DNA of 64,000 nt from Wuchereria bancrofti (taxonomy: Eukaryota > Nematoda > Chromadorea > Rhabditida > Onchocercidae), in contig SSBO01000007.1 of assembly GCA_005281725.1 (NCBI GenBank), forward strand, positions 5,056,031-5,120,030. Direction: 5' to 3'. The position numbers and the translations under genes were made by a program. This document shows positions 23,101 to 36,901 of the stretch, in pieces (position 1 is the stretch's first letter; every line of letters begins with the position of its first letter). The notes under the pieces were generated by a model, which saw nothing but the letters and a program-made list of their open reading frames with translations, made no database searches and was not told the DNA's origin.

Positions 23101-24047
23101 GTTAATGAACCTGGGTCAGTTTTATCACTGAAGTATGAGCTTTTCACTATTTTCAAATTTCCATATTTCCTTTTAAAACAAGAATTACGCCGAAGTAACA
23201 TGCTATAATTCACATCCATTAAGAACTTATGAAAAAAAAATGTTTTTTATTAAATTAGGCCCATATCTCTCTCGCCTATCTCTCTCCCTCTCTCTATTAA
23301 ATCAGGATCTATAAAACACACCGATGATTGCACGTCCATGAACTACATATCAAATAGTTATCAATCAGTGAAAACTATTTTTCAATCGATTGTTATTATT
23401 GGGTGTGTTTTCTTTTATTAAAGCTCTCGTTTTGTTTTATTTCATTACTTTGTTATGATTTTGATTATAGTAATGCTGAACATTATAAGTGCAGTTCGAC
23501 ATTTCAAACCATGTTATTTTTCAAAAAACAGATCTGAGAACTAAAAATACGAAAAAGTTAAATACTGCTCTGTAACTGGTAAGAAGAATAAGAAAAAGAA
23601 CTCACACATGCCATACTTTCAAGGAATCATGTGCGCATGTAATTAAGTAATCTTCCAATGAATAAGGATCCTGTATGTAAGACACACCGATGACTGCACG
23701 TCCATGAACTACAAATCAAATAGTTATCAATCAGTGAAAACTACTGAAATTTGAACAGAACAACTCATTTCAGACGGTATTTGTTGATTTTTAGATGAGT
23801 GATGGCATTTTATGTACAAAATGCTAAAAAGATAAAATGAACCTTTTGGGATCTTTTTAAGGGTCACAAAACATCCCTCCCTGCTCGGTGTTTCCTCACT
23901 CAGAATTGTCATCGACGTCTTCACACGTTTAAAGTTTACAGTGCCCGAACCGTTCTTCACTGCATTCTGGTTCGTCCTCCAACGATCAAATGCTTGAATG
24001 TGTTTGTTCTCTTTTGCATGGGGATGGAGTGGACTGTCTCGTCTCAT
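20132..24047 (-). CDS. WD40-repeat protein, SKI8/WDR61-like propeller
   Basis: At least ten exons on the minus strand. The start is probably ATG at 24047 (MRRDSPLHPHAKENKH). The N-terminal leader continues to TLKKIPK, then WD repeats follow: YLITCAHDSLKVW, CFSPSSDSLLTGSDDKIVKL, YNPRDPQMFVSSSNDGSVIL, LSFSVDGTHIASVGEDRAIC. The tail after the last blade is acidic and ends DEASPE. Phases agree at the joints I checked (exons 1-2 and 2-3). The blades from GTNDD-like SDDKIVKL to the end resemble SKI8/WDR61 in spacing, but the N-terminal leader and a long insert after the first blade (KIVKSSYFSDKTDPG...) do not, so the exact orthologue is open. The role is presumably a protein-binding scaffold. An old copy of its second exon sits in the following intron (23304-23377). 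Confidence 0.75.
23266..23300. repeat. CT-rich simple repeat
   Basis: An imperfect TCTCTC tract lies in an intron of the WD40 gene, next to the decayed exon copy described separately. Confidence 0.85.
23304..23377 (-). pseudogene. decayed partial copy of WD40-gene exon 2 with its acceptor
   Basis: This is a near-copy of 23663-23743, which covers the 3' splice site and first codons of the real second exon. The two share long identical blocks around GCACGTCCATGAACTACA and AAATAGTTATCAATCAGTG on the plus strand. Read on the minus strand, the copy opens as VHGRAIIGVFYRS and then meets a stop, so it cannot replace the real exon. It lies about 360 bp away, inside the next intron. Confidence 0.85.
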
Positions 24048-24469
24048 TCGATTTCCCAAATTAGTTGTTTATCACTCATCCGATATAAATTCAAACCTTA
24101 TATCTCTGATAGTCTTCTCCGATAGCTAGTGATCTACCAATTTGTTATTTTGGCTAAAGTGTTCTTAATTTCAACAAAATTACCTTCGGTTGTTATCTAA
24201 ACATTTTTTCAGTCTTCTAGTCCCCAAATCTACTACTTGTTATTTCTAAGTTTTCTCTTTCCTTTTCACCTAGGAAGTCTTATCGTGTTTGATACTTTCA
24301 TATGCCTACTAGTTTTAAACTGATCGATACTGGAATATTTTATTTCTCAGATTGAAGTTCATTTTTGGGCACCAAATTTTGGAGTGCTGAATGCATTTTT
24401 AAACGATTATATTCTCATTCCAGTTAATTTTTCTTCTTTGTTCTTCTAAATTTAATAATTTCTTCTAGA
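24048..24469. other. divergent intergenic region (WD40 gene / RPN8 gene)
   Basis: A short region between divergent start codons, presumably containing both promoters. The end near RPN8 carries a T-rich acceptor, TTTCTTCTAG, ending at 24468, one base before the ATG. No other motif is claimed. Confidence 0.5.
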
Positions 24470-27027
<2,558 letters not shown>

Positions 27028-28794
27028 TTGCTTTAGTCTTTATGATCATTTCTTTTGTTGACTTCATTTATTACTCGACTTTTATTTTATGGTACTATGG
27101 ATTTTTCCAAAAACAATGGAAAGCAATTGGAAGGGAAAGATGGAAATAAATGATTGAAGGATCACATCTAGTAAGTTCGTAAAGTTGGAAATCCCTTCTA
27201 AGTCTTTTTTGAACAAGGATTTTTCGCTGAGTTTTGTGTGGTGCCATTTGTCATTCTCCTGAGAAAAGACATGCACCGCTTTTGAGTATCCTGATTGTCA
27301 TTACTGACCTAGTTGTTTAATCTTTATTATTTGATATGAAGAGTGATAAACGTTTCAAAAATGTTAAGTTCATCATTCAAATTTCATCTTAAATTTAGGA
27401 AAGTTAACACGTTATTTCTTTCACCTCCAGTTTATTTTTATTACCACAGTTAGTTCGTTTGAGTTCTTGAGTTTATGATTGCACTTTGCCGGATATCACA
27501 TCACTTAATTATATAGTGCTATGTTATGATTGCATTAAAAAAGATTTTTCTATCTGATTGCCAGGTTTAAAGAGTTCGAATTATCGAATTACCAGTTAGT
27601 CATTTATTCTTTGCAATTATCCGCTTAAGAACGATGCCTGTTGATCTTAAAGTTTTCATTTGTATTTTCATTTCGTTATTCGATTTGTGCGATGTTGCTT
27701 CGATGTTCGATGAGATAATTAGTGTACGGAGAACACACTGTAATGTGGTATACTAATTTCTATCAATTAAAGACGCAAGTGATCATAAAGGGACTGATAG
27801 AGATTTGGGAAGTATTTATCCTGACTAATTAGTAGAAAAGAGAAATAATCGTCAACAAGTGGCTGGAAATGTTGTTTAGTGATTGTCACGCTTAGTTTTC
27901 ACATCCAAAAATGTAAGATCATTGTCGCTGTCATTGTTACGTTCAATAAATTCACTTCTAAATATTTGTCGAATAAGCCGTTCTGTTCAGGATTGTATTG
28001 CTTGATTAACTTTATAGTTACGAAAAATGAAATTGAGAATTCGAGAAAAATAAGTCTGTATGATCGAGGCAATGGAAAATTTTGCCCACATAGCGGCAGA
28101 TAATTGATTCAAGTTAAAATAATAAGTTTTTAGATTTTACATGAAGTATTAACAATTCTTTACATCTGGATAATTTGTAAAAAGAATTATCAATTTTTAA
28201 AAATGCTAATATTTCCACATATCATGATTTCTTTCCATCTCAGAAATTGTCGCTTCAAACAATTTAAATCTCTGCGGAGATCAAAAGGAAATGAAATGCA
28301 TCATTTAGCTATCATCATAATCGTATTAAATATTTTGTTAGATTTTAATGAATTATTTCACGTCTTCCCACACCGCTACGTTTAGTCTCTGCAATCTCAA
28401 CTTTCAATGATTTTTGTACAAATGAAAGAAAACTGGGACGAAATGCAAGATTTCATTGCAGAGTATAACAGCAGAGTACAGTACACGGTACACCTCATAG
28501 CTAACTTTTCACTTTCTAAATGTAATGCACAAGGAATTATTATTTATTTAAATTGAGCTTGAAAAAAAAGTGCTATAAATTGATGAATTTCTGTCAAACG
28601 GCAGTAATTCATTTTATATTGGTGTGCAGTTGTTAGCTGAGTTTTATACTGGTTGTTGCCCATTTGCTGAGACTTTTATATTAAATATTATTGAGACTGG
28701 ATTAGAATTAATAATAAATCGAACTGAAAAATTAAGAATTGGGGCAGTCTTCGTTATTTCTAAAATTAACCTGATAATAACCTTTAGAAATTCA
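27028..28794. other. intergenic region between RPN8 and hexokinase genes
   Basis: About 1.8 kb of AT-rich sequence with the 3' flank of RPN8 and the 5' flank of hexokinase. Only short open frames occur on either strand and none has convincing splice partners. A T-rich acceptor (AACCTTTAG) ends just before the hexokinase ATG. Confidence 0.5.
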
Positions 28795-31700
28795 ATGCCG
28801 AGAAACCAGTTTAGTATTTCCAACTTAAAAAACCCGGATGCAGACAGAGTTCGTTTAGAGGTAAATTTATGACTTCTTTAGTAGTAAGTTTCAAACAAAA
28901 AAAACAGTTAATAGGAAAAATTAATTGGTAAAATCTAGATAATCAATTTCATGCTTTTCCTGTATATTATAGGCATAAAAATTGCTATACATATCAGTAA
29001 TATAATAAATGAAAATTCGTTGGTTGATGTTTGAGTTTCAGATCAAAAAAGCGTGCGAAAAGTTTATGTTGTCCGATGATAATCTTATGAAAGTGTCAAA
29101 AATCATGGACGACGAAATGAACCGGGGCTTGCGGGGCGAGCCCAGTAAGGCACTGATATAAATGATAATGTGTATTGATTGTAATGCTAATAATTTAAAG
29201 CGTAAAGTTGCAGGATGATTTCTACTTAAAAGATAAATGAAATGTGACACAAAAGTCTATCAAGAATCTTTTTATAACATTTTCAAACTTAAAATTATGA
29301 GTGCAAGAAAAGAATATGTATCGTACGAATTTCTCTACTACAGGTTGCCTGAAAATGTTGCCATCGTTCATTCGGGCAGTTCCGAACGGTACGGAACGAG
29401 GCGATTTCCTGGCACTTGACCTTGGCGGTACTAATTTTCGAGTGTTGTTGATTAAACTGAAGGGTGATGTAGCCGAGATGACTGGGAAAGTATATCGTAT
29501 ACCTGAAGAAATTATGAGAGGTGTTGGCACTGCGGTACATCTTATATTTCTTTACTTGCATTCAAATCAAACAGAAACAAAAACAATGCAGAACTTGCTT
29601 GCTTACTGCAATTACGTTTTGTCAATTCCTTCTAGCATGCATAAAATTATTTGAGTTAATTATCCGATTCTTCAACTTACTGAATAACTGATTACTAAAC
29701 CGAACGATCTGCTTACTGATAGGCTAATAGACCAAAATAATTTGAGACTTATTAATTAAAGAAGGCACTGAAATTTAACAAATGCCACGGATTTCGGTTT
29801 TTCAGGAAAGCAATATCTTTTATTTTCTTAAAAGCCAAAATTTTCTAACTTCAACAACAATCGCTAAACTTCATCCAGAAGTTGAATATAAATTTTGATA
29901 AAAGTTGGCGGTTCATTTCCAAATTCTACGCTCCTCGCATTGTTGCTCACAATGAGAACCCTCAATTTCTTAGTTTTTGTCACCATATTAATAACCTAAT
30001 AATTCAAAATATTATCACGAAAAAACTAGTTGATTCTGCGGAAAGTAAAAAAGAGTAGCACCAGATTAACTTTGTGATGACATTTTTTTAGTTGTAAATT
30101 CCAGAAATATTTTGTTCTCTGCTAACGGTAGATAGTCAGATAAATTAGAGATATAGTCTTTCTTTTCATTATCCTCATTACCGCTCAATAACTGATCGCA
30201 TTCTCCTCAGACTGAACAAGTGAAGCATACTTCTAAAGTATCCAAAATCATAATTACTTAATTCATATTGGAAGCAGAATTTCCTTAAGCGAATTCAAAT
30301 GTAAAAGCTATTTCTAAAAATTTAATCATAATCTGCTTTGATGAATTGAGGGTTTTTGATTTCATGATTGAATAGATTTGAAGCACTTTGAATCTACGAT
30401 TTTAATGGAAAATTAACCAGACTTGACTAGTTTTCTTCTTTCATTGCTTCATCGTCGAAATATGACGAAGAGGTTAAGCAATAATCACGGGATGACGCTA
30501 TTCCTCTTTACAGTACTATTCGGCTTGGAGATTATTAGCCAGAATCATGAACTATTAAGGCATTCATTTGATTAATGATTGCACTACTAATTTAATTCAT
30601 GCTATAAAAGCTAAAGCAGTCATTTCTGCATTTGGTTTATAAAAGAAGGAATATTTACTTTAAGAACTTCAAGCCAACAACGAGCAGACAAGCCTACTCG
30701 TGTATAAAAAAAATTACTTATCAATTGGATTGGTCATCTATGATTTACAGTTATTTGATCACATTGGCCAATGCTTAGCGGATTTCCTAGAAGAACATAA
30801 TTTAAAAGAATCCAAAGAGTTGCCTCTCGGTTTCACATTCTCATTCCCGGTGGAACAAGAAAACCTTACCGCTGGCAAACTAATTAACTGGACGAAAGGT
30901 TTCAATGCGAAAGGAGTGGAGGGTCAAGACGTCGTTCAGTTCCTTCGAGATGCATGTGATCGACGCAAGGTATAACATTGTCCATTTTTTCTATATTACA
31001 TTTTATTTTTTGCTTAATCGCTGAACCGTTTTCTGCATTTCATTAAACCATTTATTTCAATGACAATTAATGCATACTTCAAGTATTAAATTGTTGAAAT
31101 TTTAGGATATAAGTATTGATGTAGTAGCATTACTTAATGATACAGTTGGCACTTTGATGGCATGTGCCTTCAAAGACAATACTTGTCAAATCGGCGTTAT
31201 CCTTGGAACTGGCACAAATGCCTGCTACATGGAAAAGCTATCCAACTGCCCAAAATTCAAAAAATATGGATTTGACAAAGACAAATACCCAAAAGAAGTT
31301 AGTCGTAAATAATTTGACTAATCATTTTGTTAGATCCATTTCAAATGAAGATAATTCCGAGATTTATATATTGCTTTCTGATTCATAGATCGAAATACAT
31401 TTAGATGATCATAAACATAGAATGGGGAGCCTTTGGTGATAATGGCTGCATAGATTTTCTTCGTACAGAATTTGACAGAGACGTCGATGGTGGATCTATC
31501 AATCCGGGTAAACATCTGTAAGTTAACTCTTCTGATATAGTTGAATGTTCAAATTTAAAAAACAAAATAAGATTGAGTGTTTATTTTCCATTTATTTTAT
31601 TAAAATATGACTATTATTTAAAAGTTATAAGATATATTTGAAGATTTGAAAAGATGATTTCTGGGATGTACTTGGGTGAGATTGTGCGCCTTGTTCTTGT

Positions 31701-32920
31701 AAAACTTGCAAAGGAGAAAATGCTCTTCGATGGTGATTATGAAGCCATTTCAAAGCCAAATTGTTTTCCAACCAAATTTGTCTCCGATATTGAGGAGTTC
31801 AATTTTTTCATTTTTGATATCATTTATGAATTGTCAAATGGTTTTTATGACATTCCAATCAAACTTTCCAAAAAACAGACGGTAAAAGTAAGACATAGGA
31901 ATAATAAATATTAGCAGCAAAACTTAATTCTCATATTGTTACTCTTAATTTCTTTAATTTCTTAATAATATCTTAGTTATTTTTAAAAATGCTTTATACA
32001 GTTATTTTATGACCAATTCAGACAAAAGGGTCTCGGCGATTTGCGAAGAACACTTCAAATCCTTCAACAGATCGGAATTAATAAAATAAGTGATAGTGAT
32101 TGCCTTCATGTTGCATACGTTTGCGAAGTGGTCAGCACTCGGTACTTTCATTTTTGGTTCTAACAACCCATCTTTCCATTCTTATTTTTGGACCAGTAAT
32201 TCTCTCCGTTCATCTTCCTGTCGTACTTCACCTTGTTTTGCCTTTGGTTTCTTTCAGGAAAAAAATATAATCTTAAGTGGCATTGTTTATTAAACATTCC
32301 TTTTAACTTTATTCTTTATTCAAAGATTACAACTCTTTAACGAATAAATTGGTAAGAAGTAAAACTAGAGATTTGATAATTTGGTAAATGTTGATCAGTT
32401 AAATTGAGTTTTAATTACTAGCATATTAACTACTATTAACAGAGTAAGCATTTTTAGGGCTGCATATCTCACTGCAGCTGGCATATCATGTATTTTAACC
32501 CGTATGCAAAAGAAATTTGTAACAGTGGGAGTAGATGGATCGGTATATCGATTTCATCCAAAATTTGACAAAATTCTCGATGCCAAAATCAATGACTTAT
32601 TGCCAAAAAATCTTGATGTATGCCAAATTTTCTGCTAAATTTTATTTTAGTAACCTGAACTTATTTAGAAAAATTCCCAGTTCAATTCAGACTCCCTATC
32701 TTGTACTTTTAGATGATAAATAGCGCCTTTCAAAATAATAAGTCAAGGGGGCAGCAGTAGTGAGCATCTCTGTTATACGACCATAAAAGTCTAAATTTCG
32801 TTAAAAATTTGACCGAAGAAGCTTTTTCAGTACCAACTTATGCTGTCGGAAGATGGAAGCGGTCGTGGAGCAGCACTTGTCGCTGCTGTTGCCGATCGGG
32901 TCAGGAAGGAACATGAATAA
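28795..32920 (+). CDS. hexokinase
   Basis: Phosphorylates glucose to glucose 6-phosphate with ATP in the first step of glycolysis, in the cytosol. About nine exons give a single-unit (~50 kDa type) enzyme. The start [15 protein letters not shown] follows an acceptor at 28787. Visible in order: [34 protein letters not shown] (phosphate-1 loop), the glucose-binding segment [31 protein letters not shown] with the catalytic Asp of [15 protein letters not shown] (phosphate-2 loop), [10 protein letters not shown], the connecting [30 protein letters not shown] and [17 protein letters not shown] (adenosine loop). It stops at 32918-32920. Most exon phases were checked and agree. Large introns (for example 29537-30747) carry nothing recognisable. 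No N-terminal mitochondrial-binding helix is evident. Confidence 0.96.
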
Positions 32921-34335
32921 ACCAACGGATAATTGCTGAAACAAAATACCGTCAATACAATTACGGAGATTACTGACAACATTGATAGCATTATTTTATA
33001 ATATACGACTAATTTTTGACATGCCAATAAACTCTTATCATTTTATCAACAAGATTGCGACTTTTTCATTCGTTGATGATTTCTTGAAACCAGCAAATTT
33101 CTTTGGTTAATTCGTTTCTTAGTCTACGAATATCGGTCACTTCATTTATTATATCTCTTCACCATACCCCTCAGACAGGATAATTCAAATTCGTCTCCTC
33201 CGATGAATTTACATCATGTACAAATGGACACATATTAATGTAAATTAATATTCGAAAAAAAGAACAATTTAAATTAACAACGAATGTTAACAGTATATTT
33301 TTATTTGAGCGCAATAGTGAATGCTCACTAAAATGAAACTTCCATCTCAGCTGTTTTTCTCATTTTCCTTATTTCTGCCGTTCATTCTCTTTGCCAACAA
33401 ATTTACAAATCTATGTAACAAAAAAATATAATGAATTCAAAAAAAAGAAAAAAGAAGCACAAAACATCATTAAAATTATTAAAGTACAACGTGAAATGAA
33501 ATCGATTAACGAAATAAGAGTAAAGAAATTCACATGAAAATCCCTAATCACCAAGAAATGCTTTCATGTAGATATGTCAATTTGCAAATTTTTTTACAAA
33601 CTTGTAAAACAATATTTTTCCATTTCATCTACACTTCATCAGACACATGCATAAAAAAGAGTAGAAACAGTTGCAATAGCTTTTAAAGGGTTAGCAGCAG
33701 ATTATCAGTGGACATCATCATTTCATTTCACCGGTCTGGAAGTCATTCAAAGATTGAACGAAGGCTGATGTGATCTCTCTTGGATCGAAAAAGTAAGGCG
33801 ATACCACAATGAATTCAGTACCACATCTTTAGAAATCTAAGATATACATTTACAATTTAAGATATATAAACAATGAGAAAACTGTTTAGTTAAACAGTAA
33901 GAAAAATATTCAGTAATAGTCCTACTTTACTCTATCTTAGTCTAGTTGAGTGAAGCAACTATTAACAATTAACACTTTTACTGCTATTATAATTAATTTT
34001 GAGAGACAAGGAATGCACTTACAAATAACATCAACAAAACATTAGTTTTCTGCATGAAATTCACTTTCAGCTATGCAAATTTTCATTGTTTTTTATCATG
34101 CAAAACTATCGTATTCTCTAACAAATGGTTCATTTATACAGAATTGCAAGACGTTTGGTGGTACTGTGCTTCTCATAAGCAGTTATTTTAAGGTTCCAAT
34201 GTTTTACTTAAAGATATTTAAAGCATCGAGCGGAATAAGTATCATTTTGTTTGTGTGAATCATAAAATCAATAACATAATTTTTTATAAAACGGGACAAA
34301 TTTTACCATAAATTATTTTCAGCAGTAAGAAATTT
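32921..34335. other. intergenic region
   Basis: AT-rich sequence after the hexokinase stop. I see only short open frames. The last bases carry a trans-splice-like acceptor, AATTATTTTCAG, ending at 34322, before the next start codon. Confidence 0.5.
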
Positions 34336-35345
34336 ATGCGGCTGGCAGCTATTTCACTTATTTTGACAATTTATTTCATTAAATTAGTAAGTTTTTACTT
34401 ATTTATTACAATAATAAGTCTGCGAAATAATTAAGAATGCGTTTAAGAAACTTCCATTAACAGTCATTGAAATCATACAATTCTATGATGTTTTATATTT
34501 AGGTTGTTTATGTTTTTTTAGATTAAAAAATCCAAGAAAAATTAATAATTTGGGAATACTCTTAAATTTGACCTGCATATTCCTCCTATATGCTCACCAA
34601 GGGGAATACATTCATATTTCAGTAGAAATTTCTTGGTCTTTGCAAAAATCCAGTGCTATTTTCAATCAGCCTAACACTGATTACTTTTTAAACCATTATT
34701 ATTGTTGATTCATCAAATTCCAGCATTAAAATCAGTCTTAATAATAAACTGAATCTATGCAGTTCATGTGAAAACCTTCTAGCATTGTGTCCTGTGCCAA
34801 AGAGATATAAAGCCATCTGATCTGAGTACTTCGTATGATAGCCGAAGAATTCGACGATCTGTAAAGCGTGAACTTGCAAACAATATTGTAGAAGGTCCAC
34901 AAGGTAGGAAAGGACCAAGGGGTCCACCGGGTCCGACAGGTCCTCCAGGACTGCAAGGAGAAAGAGGGCCACCCGGTGAACAAGGTCCACCTGGTCCACC
35001 AGGCCCTCCTGGTCCAAAGCGTAAAGATAGAAGGAACTTTGGTAAGCTTTCCTATATGTTTTGAGTGATTTTTTTCCTTTAGATTTCTTCTGAGAAAGTC
35101 TACAAGAAATAATTTCCAGTTGATTGTTTGATTTTTGACTGACCCTTCGAGATATTTGACAATTTCTAAAATTTACAGACCTTAAGCTAGAACTAACTTA
35201 GCCGAAAACATTTTTTTAAGAAAAACCGGTATTAGTGGGAATAGCAGTGGGTGCCCTGTTTGCGTGTTCACTTGCGCTGGTATTCTTTCTTCTATCTGCA
35301 ACCAGAGTGATACTGGGAAGTTCTAACGACGCTGAGGATGAGTAA
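34336..35345 (+). CDS. small type I membrane collagen-like protein
   Basis: Three exons (34336-34386, 34783-35041, 35221-35345) join in phase to 144 residues. Residues 1-17 are a hydrophobic signal-like start ([17 protein letters not shown]). Residues 18-54 are a short region with two cysteines and a dibasic stretch [10 protein letters not shown] that looks like a subtilisin/furin cleavage site, as found in nematode cuticle collagens. Residues 55-96 are 14 unbroken Gly-X-Y triplets ([13 protein letters not shown]...). After a basic patch (KRKDRRNF) comes a strong membrane segment at about 107-130 ([19 protein letters not shown]), then a short tail ending NDAEDE. The predicted layout is an outside collagen stalk with a small acidic cytoplasmic tail. 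Cuticle collagens are longer and lack this C-terminal anchor. I do not recognise the family; membrane topology is inferred from hydrophobicity. Confidence 0.72.
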
Positions 35346-36377
35346 TCTAAGTGATAATGGAGAAATCCAACGATGACAAAAATGATACCGGATTGATATT
35401 ACTATACTCATACAGGAACCGATTAAGCGTAACAATGAGTCCAATTTATTTTATGCATAAAAGTTATTAACTACGCTGTAGAAGTTCCCTGCCATATTTC
35501 GAAATCATTTGAAGCAAAATATTTAAGTGAAATTGTTGATTAAAGAAGCTCTGACAATGATAAAAACATATAATACTTCTTGATAAACTGAAAGAAACAT
35601 CTCATAAGAAAGATAAGAATTCACTATCAATGGAAAACTGATTGGGATCTACTTTTCCATCTCGAAATGTTAGCGGACTTTGAAAGCTTTATGGTGAGCT
35701 CATCTAACTTTCTCAGCGTAATTACTTGAATACATCGTATAACTTTTCACAATAGCTATGTGTAGGTGAAATCGAATAGAACCCGATTATTTTGTCATTA
35801 AGTTCGTCATAATGAAAATTTCCTAAATTTATCTGAAAATCCAAAGTCTGCTTAAACTACGGAAAACATAGTTTAAATGAAAAAATTCTATTCAGATGAT
35901 TTGATTTTTTTACTGATGGCTGAAACAGTATAAGTTAAAATAATATAGAAAGCAATTATTGCTCAAATTTCAGAAAGAGAGCAAAGAGAGGAATGGAAGA
36001 AAGGATTCAATCCTTTATGCGAAAAAATAAAATTAGGCAGTATGAATTCAACAATTTTAGCGTACACGCACACGCATACACACACACATATCACCACAAG
36101 AATGTTTGCATCGACATGTCATCACATAAAAGCGTCTTTCAAAATATCTTAAGCTGCTTGTCACTTCTCAACTACTTCAGGAGGAACAGTTAATCATTGT
36201 GAACATTTATATTACTATTAAAATCGAAATATATATAAGTTTATTGTTGGTTCAAAATCAAAGTCATATCACTGAAGCTGCATTTCAATATTTTAATCTT
36301 AGCATAACTTGAACATTTTTAATTACATCATCGTTTCTTCAAAAATATAAATACAAATTAGAAAATTATGCACTGAA
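35346..36377. other. convergent 3' intergenic region with a CA-rich tract
   Basis: This is 3' flank of the collagen-like gene and of the minus-strand gene that follows. A short CA-rich tract lies at 36062-36090. No other feature was found. Confidence 0.5.
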
Positions 36378-36901
36378 TCAGATGAGTCCGCTTTCATTCT
36401 CCAAGGTAACTACGTTTAAATTTCCAATAGTTTTCTTTTTCAACTCTATATATGTACTTCTTCCATCACCCATTGCATTATCATCGATACCTGGCAACGT
36501 AGATTTACCATTGTTTGGCTTTGACCTAAAACTTTGATTGCAGTTGTCCTCATTCTCAAAAAAAAAGCTATGAAAATGATTAGAAATGATCGGATGAACG
36601 GATTATAATAATCGCTAGTTCCAGATTTCTTCATCTTTGTTCAGATTTTTACTCACTAAAAGGATCAAAATGAGATTGCAATGTTACCCTGCAATAAATA
36701 AGAACAAAGAATAATGGAACTTACACAGGGAATACAATAGAGAATGTTTTCGTTTTCTTGAAAATATAATAAATTATAATGAACACAGTAAACAGAAGTA
36801 GAATAGTGCCAGCGATGATGAGATATTGCTTCAATTCCTCATATTCCATTAACGATGTTCCTCCAACAATCTCTTTGTTTGACCCTCTCAATGCTTTCTT
36901 T
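36378..36901 (-). CDS. single-pass membrane protein, incomplete model
   Basis: Coding parts on the minus strand: 36901-36725 reads NKEIVGGTSLMEYEELKQY followed by the membrane segment LIIAGTILLLFTVFIIIYY and a KKTK stop-transfer; 36688-36657 reads VTLQSHFDPF; and about 36558-36378 reads a polar tail with DDNAMGDGRSTYIEL and LNVVTLENESGLI, ending at TGA (36378-36380). The first two join well. The joint into the third is off by one base with the donor at 36657, next to a run of nine A (plus strand, about 36558-36566), so either the sequence has an indel there or a small exon is missing. Upstream exons beyond 36901 were not found; a hydrophobic frame at 37600-37740 could belong. Looks like a type I receptor-like tail; family unknown. 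Confidence 0.5.

Noticed and set aside
24047..24059. Start of the WD40 protein at 24059
   Set aside because: The codon at 24059 is TTG and an in-frame TAA lies shortly before it; the first ATG in frame is at 24047.
34688..35017. 109-residue minus-strand open frame rich in Asp, Leu and Val
   Set aside because: It is the antisense shadow of the Gly-X-Y triplets of the collagen-like gene; the repeat codons keep the opposite strand open.
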